Assembly: GCA_021796375.1 (NCBI GenBank)
Contig: JAJYJF010000056.1
Coordinates: 1-7,889 of the forward strand
Direction: 5' to 3'
Source: Chloroflexota bacterium
GTDB taxonomy: Bacteria > Chloroflexota > Anaerolineae > Anaerolineales > Anaerolineaceae
DNA length: 7,889 bases
Below the pieces are notes generated by a model. The model was not told the DNA's origin, did no database searches, and saw nothing but the letters and a program-made list of their open reading frames with translations. This document shows positions 1 to 4,695 of this stretch, piece after piece (positions within the stretch are counted from its first letter, which is position 1; the number at the start of each line of letters is the position of its first letter). The position numbers and the translations under genes are program-made.

Positions 1-2
1 AC

Positions 3-224
3 GCTCGCGGCTGCCTGGCTTTTGCCCGCGTCCTCGGAGACGAAAAAGTGGTGGTGGCGCTGAATGCCTCGAGCACCCGCCGCTCGCTCAAGATCCCGGT
101 CGCCAGCCTGGGCATGCCGGACGGGCATATCCTGCAAAACTTGCTCGGCCCGGGGGAATATTACGTCACCGGCACGGAGCTGGGGGTCATCCTGGAGCCC
201 TGGACGGGCTTGTGGCTGGCCTGA
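3..224 (+). CDS. Alpha-amylase family (GH13) protein, C-terminal fragment
   Basis: Only the last 73 codons are present; the gene starts before the window and ends at TGA 222-224. The visible residues read as the C-terminal beta-sandwich domain that follows the catalytic barrel in GH13 enzymes such as maltogenic amylase, trehalose synthase or alpha-glucosidase. They run from FARVLGDEKVVVALNAS, through a basic and hydrophobic strand (KIPVASL), DGHILQNLLG and EYYVTG, to a terminal EPWTGLWLA. The pattern 'F-x-R-x-x-x-x-x-x-V-V-V-x-x-N-x-S ... L-x-x-L-L-G ... L-x-P-x-x-G-x-x-L' is usual for that domain. The catalytic domain is outside the window, so substrate and exact enzyme cannot be assigned. 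It would act on alpha-glucans or related glucosides. Third positions are rich in G and C, as expected for a real gene here. Confidence 0.8.
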   Translation, partial: ARGCLAFARVLGDEKVVVALNASSTRRSLKIPVASLGMPDGHILQNLLGPGEYYVTGTELGVILEPWTGLWLA

Positions 225-289
225 GCCGGACGCACCAGGCAGAAGAAATACTTGACCGATGCATGGGGGTTATTTACCCTGATCCACAG

Positions 290-313
290 CCTCCTCCCGA
301 ACACGGGGGCGGG
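290..313 (+). repeat. GC-rich hairpin downstream of the amylase gene
   Basis: CCTCCTCCCG (290-299) can pair with CGGGGGCGGG (304-313) around an AACA loop. The stem has one C-C mismatch and two G-T pairs. It begins 65 nt after the amylase stop. No T-run follows (GAATTGATTG), so it is a weak candidate for a terminator or mRNA 3'-end stabiliser, not a canonical intrinsic terminator. Confidence 0.35.
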
Positions 314-332
314 GAATTGATTGCCGAAACAA

Positions 333-367
333 GCAGAATCCCGAATTTAATCATTTTGGGATTCTGC
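333..367. repeat. 10-bp perfect inverted repeat
   Basis: GCAGAATCCC (333-342) and GGGATTCTGC (358-367) are perfect reverse complements around a 15-nt AT-rich centre. A G-T pair and two A-T pairs can lengthen the stem inward. It lies about 110 nt past the amylase stop. With no clear T-tract on either side it could be a bidirectional transcription end or a REP-like unit. Confidence 0.5.
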
Positions 368-409
368 ATGAATTTTGCAGGTCATTTCTGTCTCAACCTA
401 ACCCCCTAA

Positions 410-464
410 CCCCCTTCCCGCTGGTGATGGCTCTAAATGCTCGAGCCCTCGGGCGGGAAGGGGG
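410..464. repeat. 12-bp inverted repeat with a nested hairpin (dispersed-repeat type)
   Basis: CCCCCTTCCCGC (410-421) is the exact reverse complement of GCGGGAAGGGGG (453-464). Inside it, GGCTC (429-433) pairs with GAGCC (443-447). It is preceded by AACCTAACCCCCTAAC (395-410). That C-rich, TAAC-punctuated lead-in resembles dispersed non-coding repeats I recall from cyanobacteria and Chloroflexota; the resemblance is from memory and was not searched. Confidence 0.55.
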
Positions 465-470
465 AAGAAC

Positions 471-519
471 TTCAAGGAAGGCGGAGGGATCGGTTGACGG
501 TCCCTCCGCCTTCCTTGAA
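471..519. repeat. 19-bp perfect inverted repeat
   Basis: The arms 471-489 (starting TTCAAGGAAGG) and 501-519 (ending CCTTCCTTGAA) are perfect reverse complements over 19 bp, separated by 11 nt. Two further G-C pairs and a T-G pair can extend the stem into that spacer. It starts only 6 nt after the previous inverted repeat, so the two form one structured block. No T-run follows either arm. It is best read as part of a palindromic intergenic element, not a simple terminator. Confidence 0.7.
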
Positions 520-819
520 AACCTGTCCCCGCCCCAGGAGACCGCGTCCGGCAGGAACAGCTCCTCTGGGGGCGGGGAAACAGAGGTGGGGGTAATCATC
601 AAAGAAGAAAATTGAACTTAGGCCATCCGAAAGATTAAATCTTGGATGGTCCATGTTTCCGCGCTGAGGACGATCGGTAGTCTGAGGGTTCTCGGGCAGG
701 CTCACCACCAGGCTGTGGAGGTTCCGCCGGCGCATCAAGGGCGGCGCGTTGGAGACACTGCAGTCACGATCGATCACGATCACGGGCTTGCTCCTCCAAT
801 CTCGGACGGTATGGGTCAT
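472..819 (-). CDS. Doubtful hypothetical ORF, possibly a gene remnant
   Basis: From ATG 817-819 this frame stays open for 115 codons, 35 nt downstream of the dehydratase stop on the same strand. I do not recognise the product. The first 55 or so codons (MTHTVRDWRSKPVIVIDRD..., later LHSLVVSLPENPQTTDRP) have a strong G/C bias at third positions, as the real neighbours do. A G-run (GGGGGGA) sits about 6 nt before the ATG. The remainder runs through hairpin 623-649 and then into the GC-rich inverted repeats, where the residues become low-complexity. It could be a short gene whose 3' end was replaced by the repeat block, or simply chance. Confidence 0.22.
   Translation of the reverse strand: MTHTVRDWRSKPVIVIDRDCSVSNAPPLMRRRNLHSLVVSLPENPQTTDRPQRGNMDHPRFNLSDGLSSIFFFDDYPHLCFPAPRGAVPAGRGLLGRGQVFKEGGGTVNRSLRLP
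523..583. repeat. GC-rich inverted repeat, third unit of the block
   Basis: CCCCGCCCC (527-535) is the exact reverse complement of GGGGCGGGG (569-577). CTGT (523-526) and ACAG (580-583) add an outer pairing after a 2-nt bulge, and GGAG (537-540) faces CTCC (561-564). It follows the 19-bp palindrome after 3 nt. Units 410-464, 471-519 and 523-583 therefore abut as three consecutive hairpins. Confidence 0.5.
623..649 (-). terminator. Hairpin with T-rich tail, candidate minus-strand terminator
   Basis: On the minus strand CCATCC then AAGATT pair with AATCTT and GGATGG, giving two 6-bp stem segments separated by a 2-nt bulge around a tiny A/T loop. A T-rich stretch follows on that strand (complement of about 600-618, including ATTTTCTTCTTT). 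This fits an imperfect intrinsic terminator about 205 nt beyond the stop of the dehydratase gene. The tail is interrupted, so termination strength is uncertain. Confidence 0.45.
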
Positions 820-854
820 CTGAAATCCCCCCGGCACGGTCAGAGCCCGGGTAA

Positions 855-1235
855 TCAGTCCCGCGGCGGGCTCTTTTGGGCTGCCAGCTCCATCTTAGCT
901 TTAGCGTAGAGGTCATCGGTTTTGGCGGCCATGATGAAGTCATTCTGGTGCAGCCCGTGGATCTTGTGCGTCCACCAGGCGACGGTGACCCTGCCCCATT
1001 CGGTCAGGATCGCCGGGTGGTGATCCTGCGCCTCCGCCAGCGCCCCGACCTTCTGGGTGAAAGCCAGCGCGCTGGCAAAATCCCCGAAGCGGAACTCGCG
1101 GGCGAGCTGCTTCTCGCCGGATTTCTCGCTGATGGTCCAATCCGGCGCCTGCTTTTGATATTCTGCGGTCTCCCCGCTGGTGAGGGGCGGCTCTTTGCCC
1201 GTGATCGGGACGCAGTTCATTTTTTTTAATTCCAT
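855..1235 (-). CDS. Pterin-4a-carbinolamine dehydratase (4a-hydroxytetrahydrobiopterin dehydratase)
   Basis: The 126-residue product belongs to the PCD/DCoH family, which dehydrates 4a-hydroxytetrahydropterin to quinonoid dihydropterin so that the cofactor of aromatic amino acid hydroxylases is regenerated in the cytosol. The active-site set is complete: E68, H72, H73, P74 in EAQDHHP, then H90 and D99. This reproduces the spacing of rat DCoH E57, H61, H62, H79 and D88 exactly. The conserved DW (D32-W33) and F-x-F-x-x-F (F48-F53) of the fold are also present. The length slightly exceeds the usual 95-115 residues. The start at 1235 has GGAG 10 nt upstream (1246-1249). Met6 is an alternative start, but its upstream signal is poorer. 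No aromatic amino acid hydroxylase gene is in the window, so the physiological role is open; stand-alone homologues in other bacteria have been linked to other pterin metabolism. It is probably transcribed alone, from the promoter at 1274-1302. Confidence 0.92.
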   Translation of the reverse strand: MELKKMNCVPITGKEPPLTSGETAEYQKQAPDWTISEKSGEKQLAREFRFGDFASALAFTQKVGALAEAQDHHPAILTEWGRVTVAWWTHKIHGLHQNDFIMAAKTDDLYAKAKMELAAQKSPPRD

Positions 1236-1273
1236 TTTAGGCTCACTCCAAAATTGAATTTCCCCATGGAGAT

Positions 1274-1302
1274 ATTATACATATTGGATCCAAGAAATCC
1301 AA
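1274..1302 (-). promoter_or_regulatory. Sigma-70-type promoter for the dehydratase gene
   Basis: On the minus strand TTGGAT (1302-1297), 17 nt, then a perfect TATAAT (1279-1274). The -35 matches consensus only at TTG. The expected start of transcription, 7 nt past the -10, is about position 1267, giving a leader of about 32 nt before the dehydratase ATG. Position 1267 is also the A of an ATG that opens a 13-codon ORF overlapping the dehydratase start. Confidence 0.55.
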
Positions 1303-1356
1303 TAATGGCAGAGAAGCGGTTTTTAGATATATGTGAAGGAAGACGGGGAAATCCAG

Positions 1357-1473
1357 ATGCCATCCTTGCGCTTTGAGTACCCTGCGGATGAGCCGGATGG
1401 CAATGCACTCATATGGCGGGCCATCCGTGCGCCAATAGCCCTAAAGGGGCGCTACTGTGCCTATACGATTTAG
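1357..1473 (+). CDS. Doubtful 38-codon ORF, possible gene remnant
   Basis: ATG 1357 to TAG 1471-1473 encodes 38 residues beginning MPSLRFEYPADEPDG and ending KGRYCAYTI. I cannot name a family. The residue mix (charged, aromatic and hydrophobic, no low complexity) looks more protein-like than other frames here. GGGG lies about 8 nt before the ATG (1345-1348), and the frame is open back to a possible GTG at 1333. Against it, an 8-bp inverted repeat (1394-1401 with 1420-1427) lies inside it, it is very short, and the flanks are repeat-rich. Confidence 0.18.
   Translation: MPSLRFEYPADEPDGNALIWRAIRAPIALKGRYCAYTI
1394..1427. repeat. 8-bp inverted repeat
   Basis: CGGATGGC (1394-1401) and GCCATCCG (1420-1427) are perfect reverse complements with an 18-nt spacer. 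This is the first hairpin of the second repeat cluster. Confidence 0.35.
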
Positions 1474-1558
1474 CGCCAGGATCATCGGCAGGACACGGTG
1501 CAAGCGCAGGTGAAGAGCTACTTTTCCGAATAGGTATCGCAGAACCAGATCCTTCACA

Positions 1559-1585
1559 CGGGCGACCAAAAAGCATGGTCGCCCG
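1559..1585. repeat. 9-bp perfect inverted repeat
   Basis: CGGGCGACC (1559-1567) pairs perfectly with GGTCGCCCG (1577-1585) around a 9-nt A-rich loop. Its right arm shares CCCG (1582-1585) with the left arm of the following palindrome, so the two hairpins exclude each other at full length. Confidence 0.5.
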
Positions 1586-1627
1586 GTTCAGGATGACATG
1601 TTTATTTACGTGCCATCCTGAACCGGG
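1582..1627. repeat. 14-bp perfect inverted repeat, extendable to a 20-position stem
   Basis: CCCGGTTCAGGATG (1582-1595) and CATCCTGAACCGGG (1614-1627) are exact reverse complements. After one A-C mismatch, CATGT (1597-1601) pairs with ACGTG (1608-1612) through four Watson-Crick pairs and one G-T pair, leaving a TTTATT loop. This is the strongest secondary structure in the interval between the dehydratase and mutS. There is no adjacent T-run. Confidence 0.65.
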
Positions 1628-1658
1628 TTGCCACGCAGTGAGGCATGTCGTCCTGAGC

Positions 1659-1686
1659 CGTCCTGCCGTGTTCTCCTGGCAGGACG
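1659..1686. repeat. 9-bp perfect inverted repeat
   Basis: CGTCCTGCC (1659-1667) pairs with GGCAGGACG (1678-1686) around a 10-nt loop. GTCCTG also occurs just upstream at 1649-1654 as a direct copy of part of the left arm. Confidence 0.5.
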
Positions 1687-1764
1687 TGCGTAGGAACCTG
1701 GTCTTTCCCAAATTTTTCGCAGTACAGGATCTCACCTGCACTGGCGTTGCATTCTGGCAGGGTG

Positions 1765-1857
1765 GCCGGTTAGAACCGGCGCAGGTGCCAGGGTCATACA
1801 GGCGATCGATAGAACCCTACCGCCTGGTTCACCCGGAGGGTGCCCATACCCTCCCGG
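1765..1857. repeat. Three consecutive short hairpins
   Basis: GCCGGTT (1765-1771) pairs with AACCGGC (1774-1780) almost without a loop. CAGGCG (1799-1804) pairs with CGCCTG (1821-1826). CCGGAGGGT (1833-1841) pairs with ACCCTCCCGG (1848-1857) with one extra C. In addition GCGCAGGTG at 1779-1787 repeats 1504-1512 directly, and GCCAGGGTCAT at 1787-1797 repeats 1475-1485 with one change. The stretch 1475-1800 may therefore have grown by duplication. There is no recognisable riboswitch or tRNA. Confidence 0.4.
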
Positions 1858-1911
1858 TGTCCAGTCAGGAGAGGGCGAGGATGGCATGAGAAGTGGTCAA
1901 AAAATGATTAT

Positions 1912-1933
1912 TTTTCGGAAATAACACCGAAAA
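1912..1933 (-). terminator. Weak candidate terminator for mutS
   Basis: CCGAAAA (1927-1933) pairs with TTTTCGG (1912-1918) over 7 bp with an 8-nt loop, 54 nt past the mutS stop. Read on the minus strand, the stem is followed by AT-rich sequence and, 7 nt further on, a run of six T (complement of 1899-1904). A smaller hairpin, AACCC/GGGTT (1975-1988), overlaps the mutS stop. Both stems are weak. Confidence 0.3.
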
Positions 1934-1987
1934 TCGATTATCAATCCATCGGGATTTGAATATCCGAGCAGATCAACCCAGTAGGGT

Positions 1988-4549
1988 TTACTTCAAATAC
2001 TTTTGCTGCCACTCGTAGAGCTTGTTCAGCGCCTCGAGCGGCGAGAGGGTGTTCACGTCCAGCTCTCTCAGCTCGTCGATCAGCGGGTTGGTCTCCGGGA
2101 AGAGCGCCATCTGCTGGGCGGCAATCGGGCGGTTGTGCGTGGCGTGCCCCGAGGAAGCCTCGAGGGTTTGCAGGATTTCGTTGGCGCGCAGGACTACCTG
2201 CCTGGGCAGCCCGGCGAGCTGCGCCACATGGATCCCGTAGGATCGGTCCGCGCCGCCGGGGACGATCTTGTGCAGGAAGACCACCCTGCCCTCGGCCTCG
2301 CTGACCGCCACGTTGTAATTCCGCACCCCCGGCAGCAGGCTGGCCAGCTGGGTCAGCTCGTGGTAGTGGGTGGCGAAGAGGGTCCGCGCCCGCAAGCGCG
2401 GGTGGTTGTGGATGAACTCGACCACCGCCCAGGCGATCGAGAGCCCGTCGTAGGTGCTTGTGCCGCGGCCGATCTCGTCCAGCACCAGCAGGCTGCGCTC
2501 GGAGGCGTGGTGGAGGATGTTGGAGGTCTCTATCATCTCCACCATGAAGGTCGACTGCCCGGCGTGGATCTCGTCCTGCGCGCCGATGCGGGTGAAAATG
2601 CGGTCGACCACGCCGATCCGGGCGGATTTGGCTGGCACGAACGAGCCCATCTGGGCCATCAGCACGATCAGCGCGACCTGGCGCAGGAAGGTGCTCTTCC
2701 CGCTCATGTTCGGGCCGGTGATGATGCGCACGATCTCGCCCGCCTCGAAGACGGCCTCGTTGGGGACGAAGCGCTCGCCCGCCAGCGAGGTCTCGACCAC
2801 CGGGTGGCGGCCCTCGCGGATCTCGAGCAGCGGCTCCTCGACCAGCTCCGGGCGGACGTAGTTCCCGAGCGCCGCGGCTTCGGCCAGGGCGGCCAGCACG
2901 TCCAGGTCTCCCAGGGCGCGCGCGGTGCGGAGGAAAATCTGGCCCGAGGAGGCGAGCCGCTCGCAGATCTCGCGGAACAGCCGGCTCTCGATCTCGCGGA
3001 TGCGGTCTTCGGCGTTCAGCACGAGCGCCTCGTACTCCTTCATCTCCGGGGTGATGAAGCGCTCGGCGTTCACCAGGGTCTGCTTGCGGATATACTCGGC
3101 GGGCGCCTGGTCGGCGCTGCCGCGGCTGATCTCGATGTAGTAGCCGAACACCTTGTTGTAGCCGACCTTGAGCGTCTTGATTCCGGTCCGGCTGCGCTCG
3201 ACGCTTTCCAACGCGGCAATCCACTCACGCGCGTGGCGGGATGCCTCGACGACCCCATCCAGCTCGGAGGAGAACCCGGCGCGGATGACGCCGGAGTTCT
3301 GCAGCGTCGCCGGCGGATCGTCGTCCACCGCCTGCTCGAGCAGGGCGAGCTCGGCGGCCAGCGGGGAGATCTCGCCGATCCCCTCGGTCAGCGGCTCGAG
3401 GGCCTGCCCCAGGGCAGCCCGGATCCCCGGAAGGCAGCGCAGCGTTGCCCGGATAGCGACCAGGTCCCGCGGGCTGGCGTGCCCGGACTGGACGCGTCCG
3501 ATGAGCCGCTCGAGGTCCGCCAGGGGGCGCAGGCTGGCGCGGACGGAGGCCCGCAGCAGCCCGTCGGCCCATAAGATCTCCACCCCGGCCTGGCGGCGCC
3601 GGATAGCGTCGATATCCAGCAAGGGCTTGTTCACCCACTGGCGGATGCTGCGCCGGCCCATAGGCGTCACGGTCTTATCCAGCACCCCGAGCAGGGAGCC
3701 GTGTAGGTCTCCGCGCAGGGTCTCGGTCAGCTCGAGGTTGCGCCGGGTGGGAGCATCCAGCAGCATGAACTCGCTCAGCTGGTAGGTGCTCAGCCGGTCG
3801 AGCAGGCCGGCCGCGCTGGGCTGGGTGTCCTCCAGGTAGTCCAGGATGGCGCCCGCGGCCCGGGTCGCCAGCGGCATGCCGTGCAGGCCGTAGCCGTCCA
3901 GCGAGGCGGCCTCGAAGTGGCGCAGCAGGGTTTCGCGGCAGCGCCCGAGCTCGAAATGCCAGGCCGGGCGGCGGGTGACCTGGCCGGGGAGGCCGTTTCC
4001 GGTCCCCTGGCCCTCGGGGAGGAGGATCTCGGCGGGGTTGAGCCGGCTCAGCTCGGCGCGCAGGACGTTTTCCAGGTCTTCGCCGGCAAGCTCGGTGGCG
4101 GCAAACTCCCCGGTGGTGATATCTACATAAGCCACCCCGGCGCGGTTCTCCTGGGTCACCAGGCTGGCCAGGTAGTTGTTGGCGTCGCCGTGCAGCAGCT
4201 CCGGCTCTACCACCGTGCCCGGGGTGACCACGCGCACGACCTCACGCGGGAACAGCCCTTTCTGCGGCTGGTCGCCCACCTGCTCGCAGATGGCCACGTG
4301 GTAGCCCTTATCGATCAGGCGGGAGAGGTAGTTGTCGACCGCGTGGAAGGGGATGCCGGCCATCGGCACGCGCGTCCCGCGGGCGACGTTGCGCCCGGTG
4401 AGGACAATATCCAGCTCGCGGGCAGCGATTTCAGCGTCCTGGTCGAACGTCTCATAAAAATCGCCCAGGCGGAAGAACAGGATCGCGTTCGGATACTGCC
4501 GCTTGATTTCCAGGTACTGCTGGCGAATCGGCGTGACGTCCTCAACCAT
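1988..4549 (-). CDS. mutS: DNA mismatch repair protein MutS
   Basis: This is a complete MutS1 of 853 residues, the usual family length. It scans DNA as a dimer, binds mispaired or looped bases and, after ATP-driven conversion to a sliding clamp, recruits MutL. The N-terminal mismatch-binding domain carries the Phe-x-Glu motif at F31-Y32-E33 within GDFYETF. Connector and core/lever domains follow (about 125-570), with the clamp inserted near 430-525 (YNKVFGYYIEI at 464-474). The ABC-type ATPase has Walker A GPNMSGKST at 612-620, the STFMVEM segment at 666-672, Walker B and D-loop LLVLDEIGRGTST at 687-699, and ATHYHEL at 726-732. The C-terminal tail (LSPLEALNKLYEW near 835-847) is the usual one. 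The start at 4549 gives the normal family N-terminus. There is no Shine-Dalgarno sequence upstream; a -10 box lies 6 nt before the ATG, suggesting a leaderless mRNA. No mutL lies beside it, and nothing looks broken. Confidence 0.98.
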   Translation of the reverse strand: MVEDVTPIRQQYLEIKRQYPNAILFFRLGDFYETFDQDAEIAARELDIVLTGRNVARGTRVPMAGIPFHAVDNYLSRLIDKGYHVAICEQVGDQPQKGLFPREVVRVVTPGTVVEPELLHGDANNYLASLVTQENRAGVAYVDITTGEFAATELAGEDLENVLRAELSRLNPAEILLPEGQGTGNGLPGQVTRRPAWHFELGRCRETLLRHFEAASLDGYGLHGMPLATRAAGAILDYLEDTQPSAAGLLDRLSTYQLSEFMLLDAPTRRNLELTETLRGDLHGSLLGVLDKTVTPMGRRSIRQWVNKPLLDIDAIRRRQAGVEILWADGLLRASVRASLRPLADLERLIGRVQSGHASPRDLVAIRATLRCLPGIRAALGQALEPLTEGIGEISPLAAELALLEQAVDDDPPATLQNSGVIRAGFSSELDGVVEASRHAREWIAALESVERSRTGIKTLKVGYNKVFGYYIEISRGSADQAPAEYIRKQTLVNAERFITPEMKEYEALVLNAEDRIREIESRLFREICERLASSGQIFLRTARALGDLDVLAALAEAAALGNYVRPELVEEPLLEIREGRHPVVETSLAGERFVPNEAVFEAGEIVRIITGPNMSGKSTFLRQVALIVLMAQMGSFVPAKSARIGVVDRIFTRIGAQDEIHAGQSTFMVEMIETSNILHHASERSLLVLDEIGRGTSTYDGLSIAWAVVEFIHNHPRLRARTLFATHYHELTQLASLLPGVRNYNVAVSEAEGRVVFLHKIVPGGADRSYGIHVAQLAGLPRQVVLRANEILQTLEASSGHATHNRPIAAQQMALFPETNPLIDELRELDVNTLSPLEALNKLYEWQQKYLK

Positions 4550-4555
4550 GCAGTC

Positions 4556-4584
4556 ATTCTAAATGCTTGGGGTTTTTTCAACAA
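4556..4584 (-). promoter_or_regulatory. Putative leaderless promoter of mutS
   Basis: On the minus strand TTGTTG (4584-4579), a 17-nt spacer, then TAGAAT (4561-4556). Only 6 nt separate the -10 from the mutS ATG, so the usual start point, 7 nt past the -10, falls on the A of that ATG. This agrees with the absence of any Shine-Dalgarno sequence. Each hexamer departs from consensus (TTGACA, TATAAT), so the call rests on spacing and position. Confidence 0.45.
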
Positions 4585-4632
4585 GGGCCGTCAAAGAGAA
4601 TGCGCGCGGCTAAAAAACCGTCCTTTTTTTGA

Positions 4633-4661
4633 TTGCGCGTTTGAAACCCGGGACTTATAAT
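4633..4661 (+). promoter_or_regulatory. Sigma-70-type promoter for the ABC ATPase gene
   Basis: TTGCGC (4633-4638), a 17-nt spacer, then a perfect TATAAT (4656-4661). The expected start is near A4668, leaving a 5' leader of about 28 nt that carries a strong Shine-Dalgarno (AAAGGAGG, 4683-4690). The -35 matches consensus only at TTG. It fires away from the mutS promoter; the two lie back to back within about 105 bp. Confidence 0.6.
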
Positions 4662-4695
4662 CGAGTCACCTATATCCGCTCGAAAGGAGGAAACA

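Larger units (their letters stand above)
1499..1751. mobile_element. Candidate MITE-like element with nested terminal inverted repeats, no ORF of its own
   Basis: Three pairs of short perfect inverted repeats are nested symmetrically: TGCAA (1499-1503) with TTGCA (1747-1751), GCAGGTGA (1506-1513) with TCACCTGC (1732-1739), and AGATCCT (1547-1553) with AGGATCT (1726-1732). Between them lie strong hairpins at 1559-1585, 1582-1627 and 1659-1686. The motif TCAGGATGACATG near 1589-1601 and its inverted relative CATGTCGTCCTGA at 1644-1656 resemble the TGTCATCCTGA...AGGATCT class of dispersed repeats, from memory. No transposase is present and I could not identify target-site duplications. The extent is inferred from symmetry only. 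Confidence 0.35.

Noticed and set aside
569..592. G-runs suggestive of a G-quadruplex
   Set aside because: Only three G-tracts are well placed and the third is separated by 10 nt. The same Gs pair in the 527-577 inverted repeat.
764..784. Direct repeat TCACGATC twice with a 10-nt period, resembling an operator
   Set aside because: Only two short units occur, inside a doubtful ORF where they encode an alternating Val-Ile-Asp run. There is no promoter beside them.
1266..1376. 36-codon plus-strand ORF starting MEILYILDP
   Set aside because: It covers the dehydratase promoter on the opposite strand and has no ribosome-binding site. It was kept only as a possible partner frame of the neighbouring 38-codon ORF.
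1740..1885. Possible tRNA or riboswitch because of several hairpins in series
   Set aside because: There is no GTTCGAATC-type T-arm, no acceptor-stem pairing, and no conserved riboswitch core that I can recognise. The downstream gene is on the other strand.
1413..1889. Plus-strand open frame of 158 codons between the dehydratase and mutS
   Set aside because: It spans six inverted repeats, has no family resemblance, and yields repeat-derived strings such as CHPEPGCH that arise when palindromic intergenic repeats are translated.
1941..3224. Minus-strand open frame of 427 codons overlapping the mutS 3' half
   Set aside because: It is a frame-shifted reading of mutS itself, rich in Arg, Ala, Gly and Pro, with no motifs. 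The MutS frame holds all conserved ATPase motifs across this interval.
2003..3574. Long plus-strand open frame of 523 codons opposite mutS
   Set aside because: It lies wholly antisense to an intact mutS, and its product is a low-complexity mix of Gly, Ala, Leu, Asp and Arg. High GC keeps the opposite strand free of stops. It has no recognisable domain.
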